Assembly (NCBI RefSeq): GCF_026241205.1
Contig: NZ_JAPFQM010000006.1
Span: 248,001 to 312,000 of the forward strand
Direction of reading: 5' to 3'
Origin: Thermomicrobium sp. 4228-Ro
Lineage (GTDB): Bacteria; Chloroflexota; Chloroflexia; Thermomicrobiales; Thermomicrobiaceae
DNA: 64,000 nucleotides
The notes below the pieces were generated by a model. That model was not told where the DNA came from. It made no database searches and worked only from the letters and a program-made list of their open reading frames with translations. The translations under genes were made by a program, and so were the position numbers. This document shows positions 7,297-16,073 of this stretch, piece by piece. Positions within the stretch are counted from its first letter, which is position 1. Each line of letters opens with the position of its first letter.

Positions 7297-10200
7297 ATGG
7301 CTGTGACGGTGTCGCGCCGCACATTCCTGAAATTCGGTGGCGCGGCAGCGGGAACCGCAGTGGGTGCCTTAGCTGGCCTGGGCGTGGATCTGCGTCCCAA
7401 GCAGGTGCGGGCACAGCAGCTGCGGATCGCGAACGCGCAGGTGTTCCCGAGCGTGTGCCCCTACTGTGCAGTGGGCTGTGGAACCCTCGTGCACGTGGTC
7501 AACGGGCAGATCGTCAATATCGAGGGGAACCCGAAGAGCCCGATCAACAAGGGGAACCTGTGCCCGAAGGGAGCAGCGCAGTTCCAGCTGCACGTGAATC
7601 CCAACCGGCTGACCAAGGTCCTCTACCGGAAGCCTTATGGCACCCAGTGGGAAGTCGTCGACCTCGACTGGGCGATGGACCGTGTCGCGGAACTGGTGAA
7701 GAAGACGCGCGACGAGACGTTCGTCGAGACGCTACCGAACGGCAAGCGGGTGATGCACACGACGGCGATCTTCTCGCTGGGTGGCGCGACGATCGATAAC
7801 GAGTGGAACCACATCCACCAGAAACTGATGCGTGGCCTGGGGATCGTCCGGATCGAGAACCAGGCACGGATATGACACAGCTCGACCGTCCCCGGTCTGG
7901 GGACTCGGCTCGGGCGCGGTGGTTCGACCACCTTCCCCGGTGACCTCGTCAACGCGGACCTGATCATCATCATGGGTTCCAACATGGCCGAGAACCACCC
8001 GGTGGCATTCCGCTGGGTGGCGGAGGCGAAGCGACGCGGTGCGAAGCTGATCCACGTCGACCCGCGCTTCACGCGCACCTCGGCGATGGCGGATCTCTAC
8101 GTGCCGCTCCGCTCCGGGACGGATATCGCCTTCCTCGGCGGACTCATCCACTACATGATCGAGAACGAGAAGTATTTCAAGGACTACGTCGTCAACTACA
8201 CGAACGCGGCGACGATCATCCGCGACGATTTCCAGGACACCGAGGATCTCGAGGGGGTCTTCTCGGGTCTGAAGGAAGCTCCCGAAGGGACGTTCCAGAA
8301 GTACGTCTACGACAATGCGACGTGGCAATACAAGCGCACGCAGCCGTGGGATGCGGCCAAGGCGCGTGAGGAGGCGAAGAAGGCAGCGACCTTCGCGGAG
8401 ATGATCCAGAAGATGGTGCCGCCACCGGCCGAGAAGGATCCCACCCTGCAACACCCACGGACGGTGTTCCAGATCGTCCGGCGTCACTTCTCGCGCTACA
8501 CGCCGGAGATGGTCGAGCAGATCTGTGGGACGCCGAAAGAGCTGTTCCTCAAGGTGGCCGAGATGCTGGCCGAGAATTCCGGCCCGGAGCGCACGACGAC
8601 GTTCGTCTACGCGATGGGCTGGACGCAGCACACCTACGGCGTCCAGAACATCGGTTGCGCGGCGCTCCTGCAGCTCCTGATGGGGAACATGGGCCGACCA
8701 GGCGGTGGCATCCTGGCCTTGCGCGGGCACGCCACGATCCAAGGCTCGACCGATATTCCGACGCTCTACCATTCGATCCAAGGGTACATGGCGCACCCGG
8801 ACGCACGGCGCAATCACGATACGTTGCGCGACTACATCCTCACCGAGACGCGGCCGACCGGGTACTGGGCGAACCTGCCCAAGTTCATGGTGAGCTACCT
8901 CAAGTCGATGTACGGCGCTGCCGCCAAGCCGGAGAACGACTTCGGCTACGACTGGCACCCGAAGATCAACGGCGACTACTCGTTCATGGCCAGCTTCCAC
9001 GCCATGGCGCGGGGCGAGATCAAGGGTGCGTTCTTCTTCGGTCAGAATCCCGCCACCTCGATCAACGCGGGGCTCATCCGCCGCGCCCTCGCGAATCTGG
9101 ACTGGCTGGTCGTCAAGGACAACTTCGAGACCGAGACGGCCGCCTTCTGGTACAAGTCGCCGGAAGTCCAGAGCGGCGAGATGAAGCCGGAGGAGATCAA
9201 GACCGAGGTCTTCCTGTTCCCCTCCGCACAGGTGGCGGAAATCGAGGGGACGTATACCAATACGCAGCGACTCATCCAGTTCCACGAGAAGGCAGCCGAC
9301 CCGCCCGGCGACTGCCGTTCGGATGCGTGGTTCACGCACCAGCTCGCACTGCGCTTGAAGAAGCTCTATGCCGACTCGACCCTGCCGCGCGACGAAGGGT
9401 TCAAGAACCTGACCTGGGACTACGACTACGAGCCAGGCAAGTACCCGACGAACACGCGCATCCAGGGTGAGCCGGACGTCATGAAGATCTGGCGCGAGGT
9501 CAACGGGTTCAAGACCGACACGGGCGAACTCCTCAAGGGGTTCGGCGACCTCAAGGACGACGGTTCGACGACTTGCGCGTCGTGGATCTATTGCGGCGCC
9601 TATCCGGAGGAGGGGAAGTTCCTGCCGGCGAGCCGCAACCCGGATCCGGACGACAAGCCGGGTACCCACCTCGGTTGGGGCTACGCCTGGCCAGCCAACC
9701 GGCGCATCCTCTACAACCGGGCTTCGGCCGACCCCAATGGCAATCCCTGGTCGGAGCGGAAGAAGTACATCTGGTGGGACGCTGGACAGAAGAAGTGGGT
9801 CGGTAACGACGTACCGGACTTCCCGGCGACGAAAGCGCCGGACACGCCGGCCAAGCCGGGTGCGACTGGCCTCGATGCCCACGACGGCAAGAGCCCGTTC
9901 ATCATGATGGCCGACGGCAAGGGCTGGCTCTTCGTGCCGACCGGGTTGCAGGACGGACCGCTGCCGACGCACTACGAGCCGATTGAGTCGCCGGTTCCGA
10001 ACTTGCTGTATCCGAAGCAGCAGAACAACCCGATCGCCAAGTACTACGAGCACGAGCGGAACCAGCTGGCTGCAGTCAGCGACCCGCAGTTCCCGATCGT
10101 GCTGACGACCTACCGCCTGACGGAACACCACCTCTCCGGCGCGATGAGCCGCTGGCTGCCGTGGCTGGCGGAGCTCCAGCCGGAGCTGTTCGTCGAGATC

Positions 10201-10482
10201 AGCCCGGAGCTGGCGCAGGAGAAGGGGATCAAGAACCTCGACTTGGTGCGCATCACCTCGAAGCGCGGCACGATCGTTGCCAAGGCCCTGGTGACGCCGC
10301 GGCTGCGGCCGCTCACGGTGAACGGCAAGACGATCCACCAGATCGGTATGCCGTGGCACTGGGGCTTCATGGGGATCGTGGTCGGCGACGTGGTCAACGA
10401 TCTCGGTGCCTGGGTGGCCGATCCGAACGTGCAGATCCACGAGATGAAGGCGCTCACGGTCAACGTCGAGAAGGCGAAGTAG
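7297..10482 (+). CDS. fdhA: Formate dehydrogenase catalytic subunit, selenocysteine-containing (UGA at 7873-7875)
   Basis: One continuous gene of 1061 residues if UGA codon 193 is read as selenocysteine; the parts before and after it are in the same frame. Residues 1-40 are a Tat signal (SRRTFLK). Cys54, Cys57, Cys61 and Cys89 form the [4Fe-4S] site. The UGA lies in the FdnG-type context IENQARI-Sec-HSSTVPGLG, where Sec ligates Mo or W. Then follow typical formate dehydrogenase segments (MGSNMAENHPVAFRW, FFFGQNPATS) and a C-terminal molybdopterin domain (TSKRGTIVAKA). The length equals that of E. coli FdnG/FdoG. It oxidises formate outside the membrane, passing electrons to the Fe-S and NrfD-like subunits encoded next. 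The organism must also have selA, selB, selC and selD; none is in this window. Confidence 0.95.
7873..7904 (+). promoter_or_regulatory. Selenocysteine UGA codon and bacterial SECIS hairpin
   Basis: The UGA is at 7873-7875. Starting 12 bases later, GTCCCC (7888-7893) and GGGGAC (7899-7904) form a perfect six-base-pair stem around the loop GGTCT (7894-7898). The E. coli fdhF SECIS element has the same GGUCU loop, also 18 bases after its UGA; the loop and its spacing are what SelB recognises. Both the loop and the spacing are therefore conserved here although the stem sequence is different. Confidence 0.88.
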
Positions 10483-10501
10483 GTGGAGAACGGAGGGGGA
10501 A

Positions 10502-10531
10502 GCCGGTGCGGCGGGACACCACCGCACCGGC
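10502..10531 (+). other. Intercistronic hairpin between fdhA and fdhB
   Basis: GCCGGTGCGG (10502-10511) and CCGCACCGGC (10522-10531) form a perfect ten-base-pair stem with a ten-base loop in the 71-base gap between fdhA and fdhB. There is no T run, so it is more likely an mRNA-stabilising or differential-expression element than a terminator. Confidence 0.5.
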
Positions 10532-10553
10532 CATGCCCTGGGGGAGATGAGCG

Positions 10554-11378
10554 ATGGCCGAACCGATGGGCTTCTTCACCGACACGTCCGTCTGCATCGG
10601 CTGTAAAGCCTGCGAGGTGGCCTGCAAGGAGTGGAACCAGCTACCAGCTCGGAACGGCGGCAAGATCCAGCTGAGCGGGCAGTCGTACGACAACACGGTC
10701 TCGCTGAGCGGCATCCAGTGGCGGCACGTCAAGTTCGTCGAGCAGTTCAGCCCCGACCGGTCGACCGGCCGCTGGCTGATGATGAGCGACGTGTGCAAGC
10801 ACTGTGTGCAGGCAGCGTGCCTCGAGGTCTGCCCAACCGGTGCCATCATCCGGACGGAGTTCGACACCGTCGTGATCCAGCAGGACGTCTGCAACGGGTG
10901 CCGGGCCTGCATCGCGGCCTGCCCGTTCGGCGTCATCGAGATCAATCCCGAGACGAACACCGCGATGAAGTGCACCCTCTGCTACGACCGGCTGCAGGCC
11001 GGCATGGTACCGGCGTGTGCGCAGGCCTGCCCGACACAGTCGATCCAGTTCGGGCCGATCTCGGAACTCAAGCAGCGTGCCCAGGAACGCTTGCAGCAGC
11101 TGCACGAACAAGGCGTCACACAAGCTCGTCTCTACGGGCACGACGAGTCGATCTTGGGCGGCTTGAACGCGTTCTATCTTTTGCTCGACAAGCCGGAAGT
11201 CTACGGCTTGCCCTCCAATCCGCAGCTCCCTTCACGGAACGTCGCTCCCTCGGCTGCCTTGTCGGCAGCAGGCGCAGTCGCGCTCGGTCTTCTCGGGCTC
11301 GTCGGTCTGCGCAAGCAGCGGATGGATCGGCTCGCAGCGGAGGCACGTGGCGAAGGGGAGGGCAGCCATGCCGGATAG
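10554..11378 (+). CDS. fdhB: Formate dehydrogenase iron-sulfur subunit
   Basis: A 274-aa protein with four ferredoxin-type cysteine clusters: CIGCKACEVAC (Cys14-24), CKHCVQAACLEVCP, CNGCRACIAACP and CTLCYDRLQ...CAQACP. This is the four-[4Fe-4S] arrangement of FdnH/FdoH, which wires the catalytic subunit to the quinone-reactive membrane subunit. Near the C-terminus there is one hydrophobic segment (AALSAAGAVALGLLGLVGL), followed by basic residues, as in FdnH, anchoring the protein in the membrane. The stop codon overlaps the start of the next gene by 11 bases, indicating translational coupling. Confidence 0.93.
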   Translation: MAEPMGFFTDTSVCIGCKACEVACKEWNQLPARNGGKIQLSGQSYDNTVSLSGIQWRHVKFVEQFSPDRSTGRWLMMSDVCKHCVQAACLEVCPTGAIIRTEFDTVVIQQDVCNGCRACIAACPFGVIEINPETNTAMKCTLCYDRLQAGMVPACAQACPTQSIQFGPISELKQRAQERLQQLHEQGVTQARLYGHDESILGGLNAFYLLLDKPEVYGLPSNPQLPSRNVAPSAALSAAGAVALGLLGLVGLRKQRMDRLAAEARGEGEGSHAG

Positions 11379-12252
11379 CTTTTTCACGCACTCGCCGGAA
11401 TGGCGGTGGTGGATCGTCTTCTACTTCTTCATCGGCGGCATCTCCGGCGGCGCATTCGCACTCGCTGCGCTCTTGCGCCTTTTCGGGCAACCGGGTGACC
11501 GTCCGGTTTCACGTCTCGGGTACTACATCGCGTTTCCCGGTAGCCTGATCAGTGGTCTCTTGCTGATCCTCGACCTGAAGCGGCCGGAGCGCTTCTGGCA
11601 CATGTTGATCCAATCGGAGACCTTCCGACCGGCGTTCAAGTGGTGGTCGCCGATCTCTGTCGGATCGTGGGGACTGCTCGCCTTCGGCTTCTTCTCTTTC
11701 CTCGCGTTCGTGGGTGCGCTCGCTGAAGTCGGTATCCTGCCACGTGGGCTCTCAGCATTTGTCACCGGGACGCTCGGGGCCATCGTCAATGTCCTCGGTG
11801 GTCTCTCCGGGTTCTTCTTAGCCGGCTATACTGGGGTGCTCCTGTCGACGACCAATCGGCCACTCTGGAGCGATACGGTTTGGCTCGGGTTGCTCTTCCT
11901 CGTCTCCGGCTTCTCGACTGGTGCAGCGCTCTTGATCCTGCTGAGCTGGCGGAGCGATTCGCCGGCGGTCCGGTGGCTGAAAGAACTCGATTCCTGGACA
12001 CTCATCCTGGAACTCGTCGTCCTGATCGTCCTACTGGCATCGGTCGGCACGGCGGTGCTCCGGCCGGTTCTGTTCAACGCCTGGGGCGTTCTCTTGCTCG
12101 TCGGTGTCGTCCTGGTCGGTATTCTGGTCCCGTTGCTTCTTCACTTCCGGCCGCTGCTCGGGCGGTTGACGGTGCCGAGTGCGGCCGTGCTGGTCCTGGT
12201 CGGAGGGTTCATTCTCCGTGTCGTGATGTTGCTCTCGTCGGAGGCTGTGTGA
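11368..12252 (+). CDS. NrfD-like membrane subunit of formate dehydrogenase
   Basis: A 294-aa integral membrane protein with about eight hydrophobic segments, opening with WWIVFYFFIGGISGGAFALAA, which matches the NrfD/PsrC start (family: ....yFflgGlagGaf.la). NrfD-type subunits lack haem and exchange electrons with menaquinone. Here one replaces the cytochrome b subunit (FdnI) of the E. coli enzyme. The ATG at 11368 was chosen over a GTG at 11347 because of the ribosome site AGGGGAGGG just before it. Both starts overlap the Fe-S subunit gene. Confidence 0.85.
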   Translation: MPDSFFTHSPEWRWWIVFYFFIGGISGGAFALAALLRLFGQPGDRPVSRLGYYIAFPGSLISGLLLILDLKRPERFWHMLIQSETFRPAFKWWSPISVGSWGLLAFGFFSFLAFVGALAEVGILPRGLSAFVTGTLGAIVNVLGGLSGFFLAGYTGVLLSTTNRPLWSDTVWLGLLFLVSGFSTGAALLILLSWRSDSPAVRWLKELDSWTLILELVVLIVLLASVGTAVLRPVLFNAWGVLLLVGVVLVGILVPLLLHFRPLLGRLTVPSAAVLVLVGGFILRVVMLLSSEAV

Positions 12253-12253
12253 G

Positions 12254-12493
12254 GTGGGGCGAGCAAGACGAGTGGTCAGCTGGGCACTCCGGATCCTGGC
12301 AATCACGGTGCTCTCGGGTGCACTCATCGCCTGTGGGCCGGAGGCATCGCGCACACGCGGCGGCGGTCCGGGTGCGGATATCGGTAATCGCGGGAGCGAA
12401 ATCCAGCTCCATCCCTTCGGCCCAAAGGTGATCTACTCGAATACTCCGAAGGAGGGCGAGGCCAGCCAGGTCGCTGGGATGCCGGTCGAATGA
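12254..12493 (+). CDS. Small lipoprotein of the formate dehydrogenase operon
   Basis: A 79-aa protein with a GTG start one base after the previous stop. It has a basic N-terminus, a hydrophobic segment and lipobox GALIAC with lipidation at Cys27. The mature part is only about 52 residues, Gly-rich at first, then charged, with no recognised domain. Its stop overlaps the fdhE start in ATGA. Tight coupling to both neighbours suggests that it belongs to the dehydrogenase complex or its assembly outside the membrane. That is inference; I do not recognise the family. Confidence 0.7.
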   Translation: MGRARRVVSWALRILAITVLSGALIACGPEASRTRGGGPGADIGNRGSEIQLHPFGPKVIYSNTPKEGEASQVAGMPVE

Positions 12494-13359
12494 GTACGAT
12501 CGTCGACAAGTTCGAGCAGTTGGCGGAGCAGGACGCTGTCCTGGCTCCGCTGGCCCGTCTGTATGCGCTGGCATTACGGTTCGCCGCTGCGCCGGGAAGC
12601 CAGCTGTTGGCGAGCGTTCTCGACGCGCAGCCGGTCACGGATGGTGTGACGCCGGCTCTGCACGGGCGGACGCTCGTCGTCGACGTCGGACAGGCGACGC
12701 AGCTCGTCACCGAGGCAGCCGAGCTCCTCACCCGCAGCGGGATCGCAGCCGGTGATGACCTCGCTCTGGCCGTACGATCCGGTCGGTTGGTTGTGCTGGA
12801 CCTGGTTCGGGTAGGGATCGTTACCACTCCGGAACGTCTCGAGGAGCTTGGACAGCGAGCTGGCGTTTCTCCGGGGGTCGTCGCCACGCTAGCGCAGACT
12901 GTGGCGATACCGTTTCTGGTCACGGCCGCCCGTGCGATCGGCGGGCAACCCGCCAGCACGTGGCACGCCGGCTACTGTCCCCTTTGCGCGGCCTGGCCCG
13001 TAGTCGCCGAGTTCCGCGGGCTGGAACGTGACCGCTGGTTGCGGTGCGCGCGGTGCGGAGCCGGCTGGCGCTTCCCGCACCAGCACTGTCCGTTCTGTGG
13101 GAACAGTGACCACCGGAGCCTGCGCTATCTGGCAGAAGAAGGGAAACAGGACGCTCAGCGTGTCGAGGTCTGCGAGGTCTGTCACGGGTACGTGAAGACA
13201 TTCGCGACCCTGGGCGCCTGGAGCCACGGCGAGGTGCTCTTGCAGGACCTGACGACGATCGAACTCGACCTCGTCGCGGTGGAGCGCGGCTACCAGCGGC
13301 CAGGGAGCCTCGGGTTTCCCTTGGCCGTCACGGTCGTCGCACGGGAGCTCGTCGCCTGA
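12490..13359 (+). CDS. fdhE: Formate dehydrogenase accessory protein FdhE
   Basis: A 289-aa protein of FdhE length. The C-terminal half has four CxxC pairs (Cys163/166, 186/189, 200/203, 228/231) in the FdhE order, with the hallmark segments CPLCAAWPVV, CARCGAGWRFPHQHCPFCGN and CEVCHGYVKTF; these build rubredoxin-like iron sites. The N-terminal half is helical (ASVLDAQPVTDGVTPALHG). FdhE is needed for formate dehydrogenase maturation before or during Tat export, consistent with the Tat signal on the catalytic subunit and with the ATGA overlap with the preceding gene. Confidence 0.92.
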   Translation: MSTIVDKFEQLAEQDAVLAPLARLYALALRFAAAPGSQLLASVLDAQPVTDGVTPALHGRTLVVDVGQATQLVTEAAELLTRSGIAAGDDLALAVRSGRLVVLDLVRVGIVTTPERLEELGQRAGVSPGVVATLAQTVAIPFLVTAARAIGGQPASTWHAGYCPLCAAWPVVAEFRGLERDRWLRCARCGAGWRFPHQHCPFCGNSDHRSLRYLAEEGKQDAQRVEVCEVCHGYVKTFATLGAWSHGEVLLQDLTTIELDLVAVERGYQRPGSLGFPLAVTVVARELVA

Positions 13360-13449
13360 CACGGTTCCGAGCCAGCACTGTGGCGCCCCACTCGCACACT
13401 GGGTCCGTCCGAGGCCGGCGAGGTGCACAAGCCGAAGAGGTAGCGCCCC

Positions 13450-13812
13450 ATGGGACACAGACTCGATCCCCCAACGCTCGTACGCCCAGCAATTTTCTGC
13501 CAGGCTCTCTTGCAGGCGCTCCAGGTGAGCGAGGAACGCCGGAAGCGACGCAAGCGCGACCAAACACCCGACCAGCTCGGCCAGGAGCTCAAGCGCTGGA
13601 TCCTCGAGCAGGCCATCGCGGCCGATCCGGAACCGGAGCAATTCGAGCAGTGGCTGCTCGAACTCGTACTCCGCACCCCCGGTAGTGGTGGCCTCCGGGC
13701 GATGTGCCAGGAAGTTTATTCGGAATACCAGCTCGCCCAGTACGATCCGGACTTTCGGACGTGGCTCGCGCTGGGGGCGCCGAGTGCGGACAAGCCAGCG
13801 AAGCGGTGCTGA
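13450..13812 (+). CDS. Conserved-looking hypothetical protein after fdhE
   Basis: A 120-aa, strongly charged, helical protein not recognised as any family. It has a very basic patch (ERRKRRKRDQ, residues about 30-40), acidic and Glu/Gln-rich helices in the middle, and Cys17, Cys76 and the last residue Cys120. No signal peptide or membrane segment. It begins 90 bases after fdhE, on the same strand, and is followed by a strong terminator, so it is probably the last gene of the dehydrogenase operon. Confidence 0.55.
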   Translation: MGHRLDPPTLVRPAIFCQALLQALQVSEERRKRRKRDQTPDQLGQELKRWILEQAIAADPEPEQFEQWLLELVLRTPGSGGLRAMCQEVYSEYQLAQYDPDFRTWLALGAPSADKPAKRC

Positions 13813-13940
13813 ATCCGGCTGCCGTTCTGCATCGCCAACGCGATCACCTGTCTCCCTTTCGGTCATGCCGCCTGGAGGCTCGCTAGGGAATGTCGCTGGC
13901 ACGGCTTAGAGTAGCCCTCACACGTGCACTCCGACGGAAA

Positions 13941-13973
13941 GCTGGGACGGTACCAGTGACGCACCGTCCCAGC
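13941..13973. terminator. Bidirectional terminator hairpin
   Basis: GCTGGGACGGT (13941-13951) and ACCGTCCCAGC (13963-13973) form a perfect 11-base-pair stem with an 11-base loop between two convergent genes. No long T run follows, but position and stem strength favour a terminator serving both directions. Confidence 0.65.
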
Positions 13974-13997
13974 TCGACCATCCTCGCGCCGGTCGTG

Positions 13998-15350
13998 CTA
14001 TCGGAGGAAGGCGAGTCCTGCCGCAGCACTCAGGGCGACGACGACCACGACGAGTAGGGCGGGCACACGCCAGTCACGCAGGGCTGCCCCGTAGATCACC
14101 AGGCTCGGCAGACTCACTGCCGGCAGGGCGAGGAGCAAGGCCGCTGCTGGGCCCGTGAGTCCTTGCTGGATGAGCGCTGCGGCAATCGCCAGCTCCGTCC
14201 AGGTCGGGATCATGAAGAGCACCCCGATGAGCGTCGCGAAGAGGACGGTCGCGGCCGTGTTCCCGCCGCTGAGCGCCGTCACGACCGGGGCGACCCAGCC
14301 GATGACCGTCGCTGCGACGAGCAGCATCGGCACGGCAACTCGGGCGATCCGCCAGGCGGTCGCGAGCCAGGCGGCGACCAGATCGGCCGGAGACTCGATA
14401 CGCCGTCCGCGGAGATGGTCTTCGAGGGCAAACGCGCGCAGCGAGCGCTCCAACCAGCGGAGACCGCGTCCACTCCTCTCGCTGGCGACGACCGGTGGGC
14501 GCCGCCGCACCGTCAGGGCGACGAGCCAGGTGCCGAACACCGCCAGGACGGCACCACCCACGATGCGCAAGAGCGCGAAGTCAGCGGGAAGGAGAGCGGT
14601 GGCGAGGAAGAGCGTGGTGACGTTGAGCAAAGGTGCCGCCACGACGAAGGCGAGCGTCGACTCGAGCGAAGCGCCACCACGATAGAGGCTCGCACCGACC
14701 GGCCCGGCACAGCACGAACAGAAGGGGTAGGCGACAGCACTGGCACTCCCCAGGAGGTGCGCGCGGAGACCACGCAGCTGGTAGACCTGCTTCAACCGCT
14801 GGCTCGAGCACAACAGGACGAGGAAGAGCGCGCCGATGAGCATGCCGAGCAGCGTGGCATGCCAGACGACGAGGAGGAAGTTGACCGCTTCACCGAGGGG
14901 ACGGAGCCAGGCCGGCAGCGCATCGACCGCGAAGGTCTTGGCAACGCCGGCCTTGCCAGCTGCCGCAACGCGCTCGGCCTGGACGATCCGGTACGTGAAG
15001 AGGTCGACGATCAGCACGGCCATCAAGATAGCGGCGAGAGCCGTGCGGGCACGCTTCAGGTCATCCCGAGCGGACACTGACTCGACAGAACGCAATACGC
15101 GATAAGAGGCGACGCCACCGACGAGCGCCAGGACAAGCACGAGGATGTGCCAGGGTGTGTAGGAGAGGAACGCGGAGGGCGAGCCGAGCTTCTGGTAGCT
15201 GGCGGCATCGAGGAGAAAGGCACGCCGCATATCGACGATGGTCGCGAGCGTGACCACGACGCTCGCGACAAAGGCGATCAGCGCGATCAGCAGGGCTGCA
15301 CCCGAACGCTCCACCGCAGGCATCGACCGACCGGATAGGGTTCCGCCCAT
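13998..15350 (-). CDS. Putative permease, UPF0718/DUF318 (SO_0444-like) family
   Basis: A 450-aa membrane protein with about ten hydrophobic segments. The segment PFCSCCAGPVGASLYRGGAS followed by AFVVAAPLLN matches the family hallmark (P.CSC...P.a......G....a..Fl.a.P..n); its cysteines are thought to bind metal or metalloid in related efflux carriers (SO_0444-type, ArsP). The hallmark recurs in weaker form in the second half (FATLIGVLFMIPTWTELA), consistent with two repeats. The start at 15350 is set by GGGAGGAGGA; the open frame extends upstream but without another ribosome site. The transported species is unknown. Confidence 0.75.
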   Translation of the reverse strand: MGGTLSGRSMPAVERSGAALLIALIAFVASVVVTLATIVDMRRAFLLDAASYQKLGSPSAFLSYTPWHILVLVLALVGGVASYRVLRSVESVSARDDLKRARTALAAILMAVLIVDLFTYRIVQAERVAAAGKAGVAKTFAVDALPAWLRPLGEAVNFLLVVWHATLLGMLIGALFLVLLCSSQRLKQVYQLRGLRAHLLGSASAVAYPFCSCCAGPVGASLYRGGASLESTLAFVVAAPLLNVTTLFLATALLPADFALLRIVGGAVLAVFGTWLVALTVRRRPPVVASERSGRGLRWLERSLRAFALEDHLRGRRIESPADLVAAWLATAWRIARVAVPMLLVAATVIGWVAPVVTALSGGNTAATVLFATLIGVLFMIPTWTELAIAAALIQQGLTGPAAALLLALPAVSLPSLVIYGAALRDWRVPALLVVVVVALSAAAGLAFLR

Positions 15351-15603
15351 CGGAATCCTCCTCCCGAGACAACTGAACGACCCATGGCGCGCGACCGCGC
15401 GGGTCGCGTGCAGGATGCACCTGTTTTCCGTGGGAGAGGTCAAACGCGACCGGACCGGCCGCCAGAGGAGGATCAGGGACCACGCGGGACGCTCGGTCCG
15501 GCGTCCTGAACCAGGAGCCAGGCCCGTCCCGGTGTCTTGTACCGTTGCCCGCGTCGGTCGTCCATCGGCACCGGATCGACTTTCGAACCGAACCGCTATC
15601 AGC
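15351..15603 (-). other. Long untranslated leader of the permease gene
   Basis: If transcription starts at the promoter near 15604-15632, the permease mRNA has a leader of about 245 nt. It contains several GC-rich inverted repeats, for example GCGACC/GGTCGC around 15400. I do not recognise a known riboswitch class: no B12 box and no TPP, NiCo or yybP consensus is visible. Confidence 0.35.
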
Positions 15604-15632
15604 ATGCTAGTCGGTATGGAAAATGGTGTCAA
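15604..15632 (-). promoter_or_regulatory. Promoter of the permease gene
   Basis: On the minus strand, -35 TTGACA (15627-15632), a 17-base spacer and -10 TAGCAT (15604-15609). The perfect -35 and exact 17-base spacing match the other strong promoters seen in this window. Confidence 0.55.
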
Positions 15633-15990
15633 GCGCGACGCAGGGGGAAGACCCACCGAGCGTGGCCCTCAGCCCGACAGAAGGTCCTGGTGTTGTCACG
15701 AGCGCTCGGGTGACGCCCGCGAGCAGGAGCACGCTCGGCAGCCGCGATACTCGGTCGTACGCACGGTCAGGCCGCGTGCATCAGGGCACCGCTCGTGTGA
15801 CGACACATGGGCCACCCGATCCCACCGCGAGCGCGGGAAGGTAGTCTCGTTCCGCCCCGCACCGACCGGGCGGGCCAGGCACGCATGACCCGACGGGTCA
15901 CGCACGCGTGACCCCTACAGGGGACGACGGTGAGCAATGGGGGCCGGTCGGCGATGAGGCAGATCACCGTCGGCAATGCGTGTCGCCCGG

Positions 15991-16073
15991 AAAACACCCC
16001 TCACCCCGCCTCGCTCCGCTCGGCACCCCCTCTCCCACGGGATCGTGGGAGAGGGGGCCGGGGGATGAGGGGG
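15991..16073. repeat. Long-hairpin repeat, copy 1
   Basis: An 83-base unit starting AAAACACCCCTCACCCC. Inside it CCCCCTCTCCCAC (16026-16038) and GTGGGAGAGGGGG (16045-16057) form a perfect 13-base-pair stem with a six-base loop. A second copy lies at 16676-16762 and the flanks of both copies are also related, so the larger block has been duplicated. Confidence 0.8.

Noticed and set aside
7873-7875. Frameshift or nonsense mutation in fdhA
   Set aside because: The two halves are in the same frame, the stop is UGA at the exact Sec position, and a SECIS hairpin follows. A pseudogene reading is less likely than selenocysteine.
7732-10527. A 931-codon open frame on the minus strand across the formate dehydrogenase gene
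   Set aside because: It is the antisense shadow of fdhA. Its translation is low-complexity in Arg, Leu and Val with no domain, while the plus strand encodes a full conserved enzyme.
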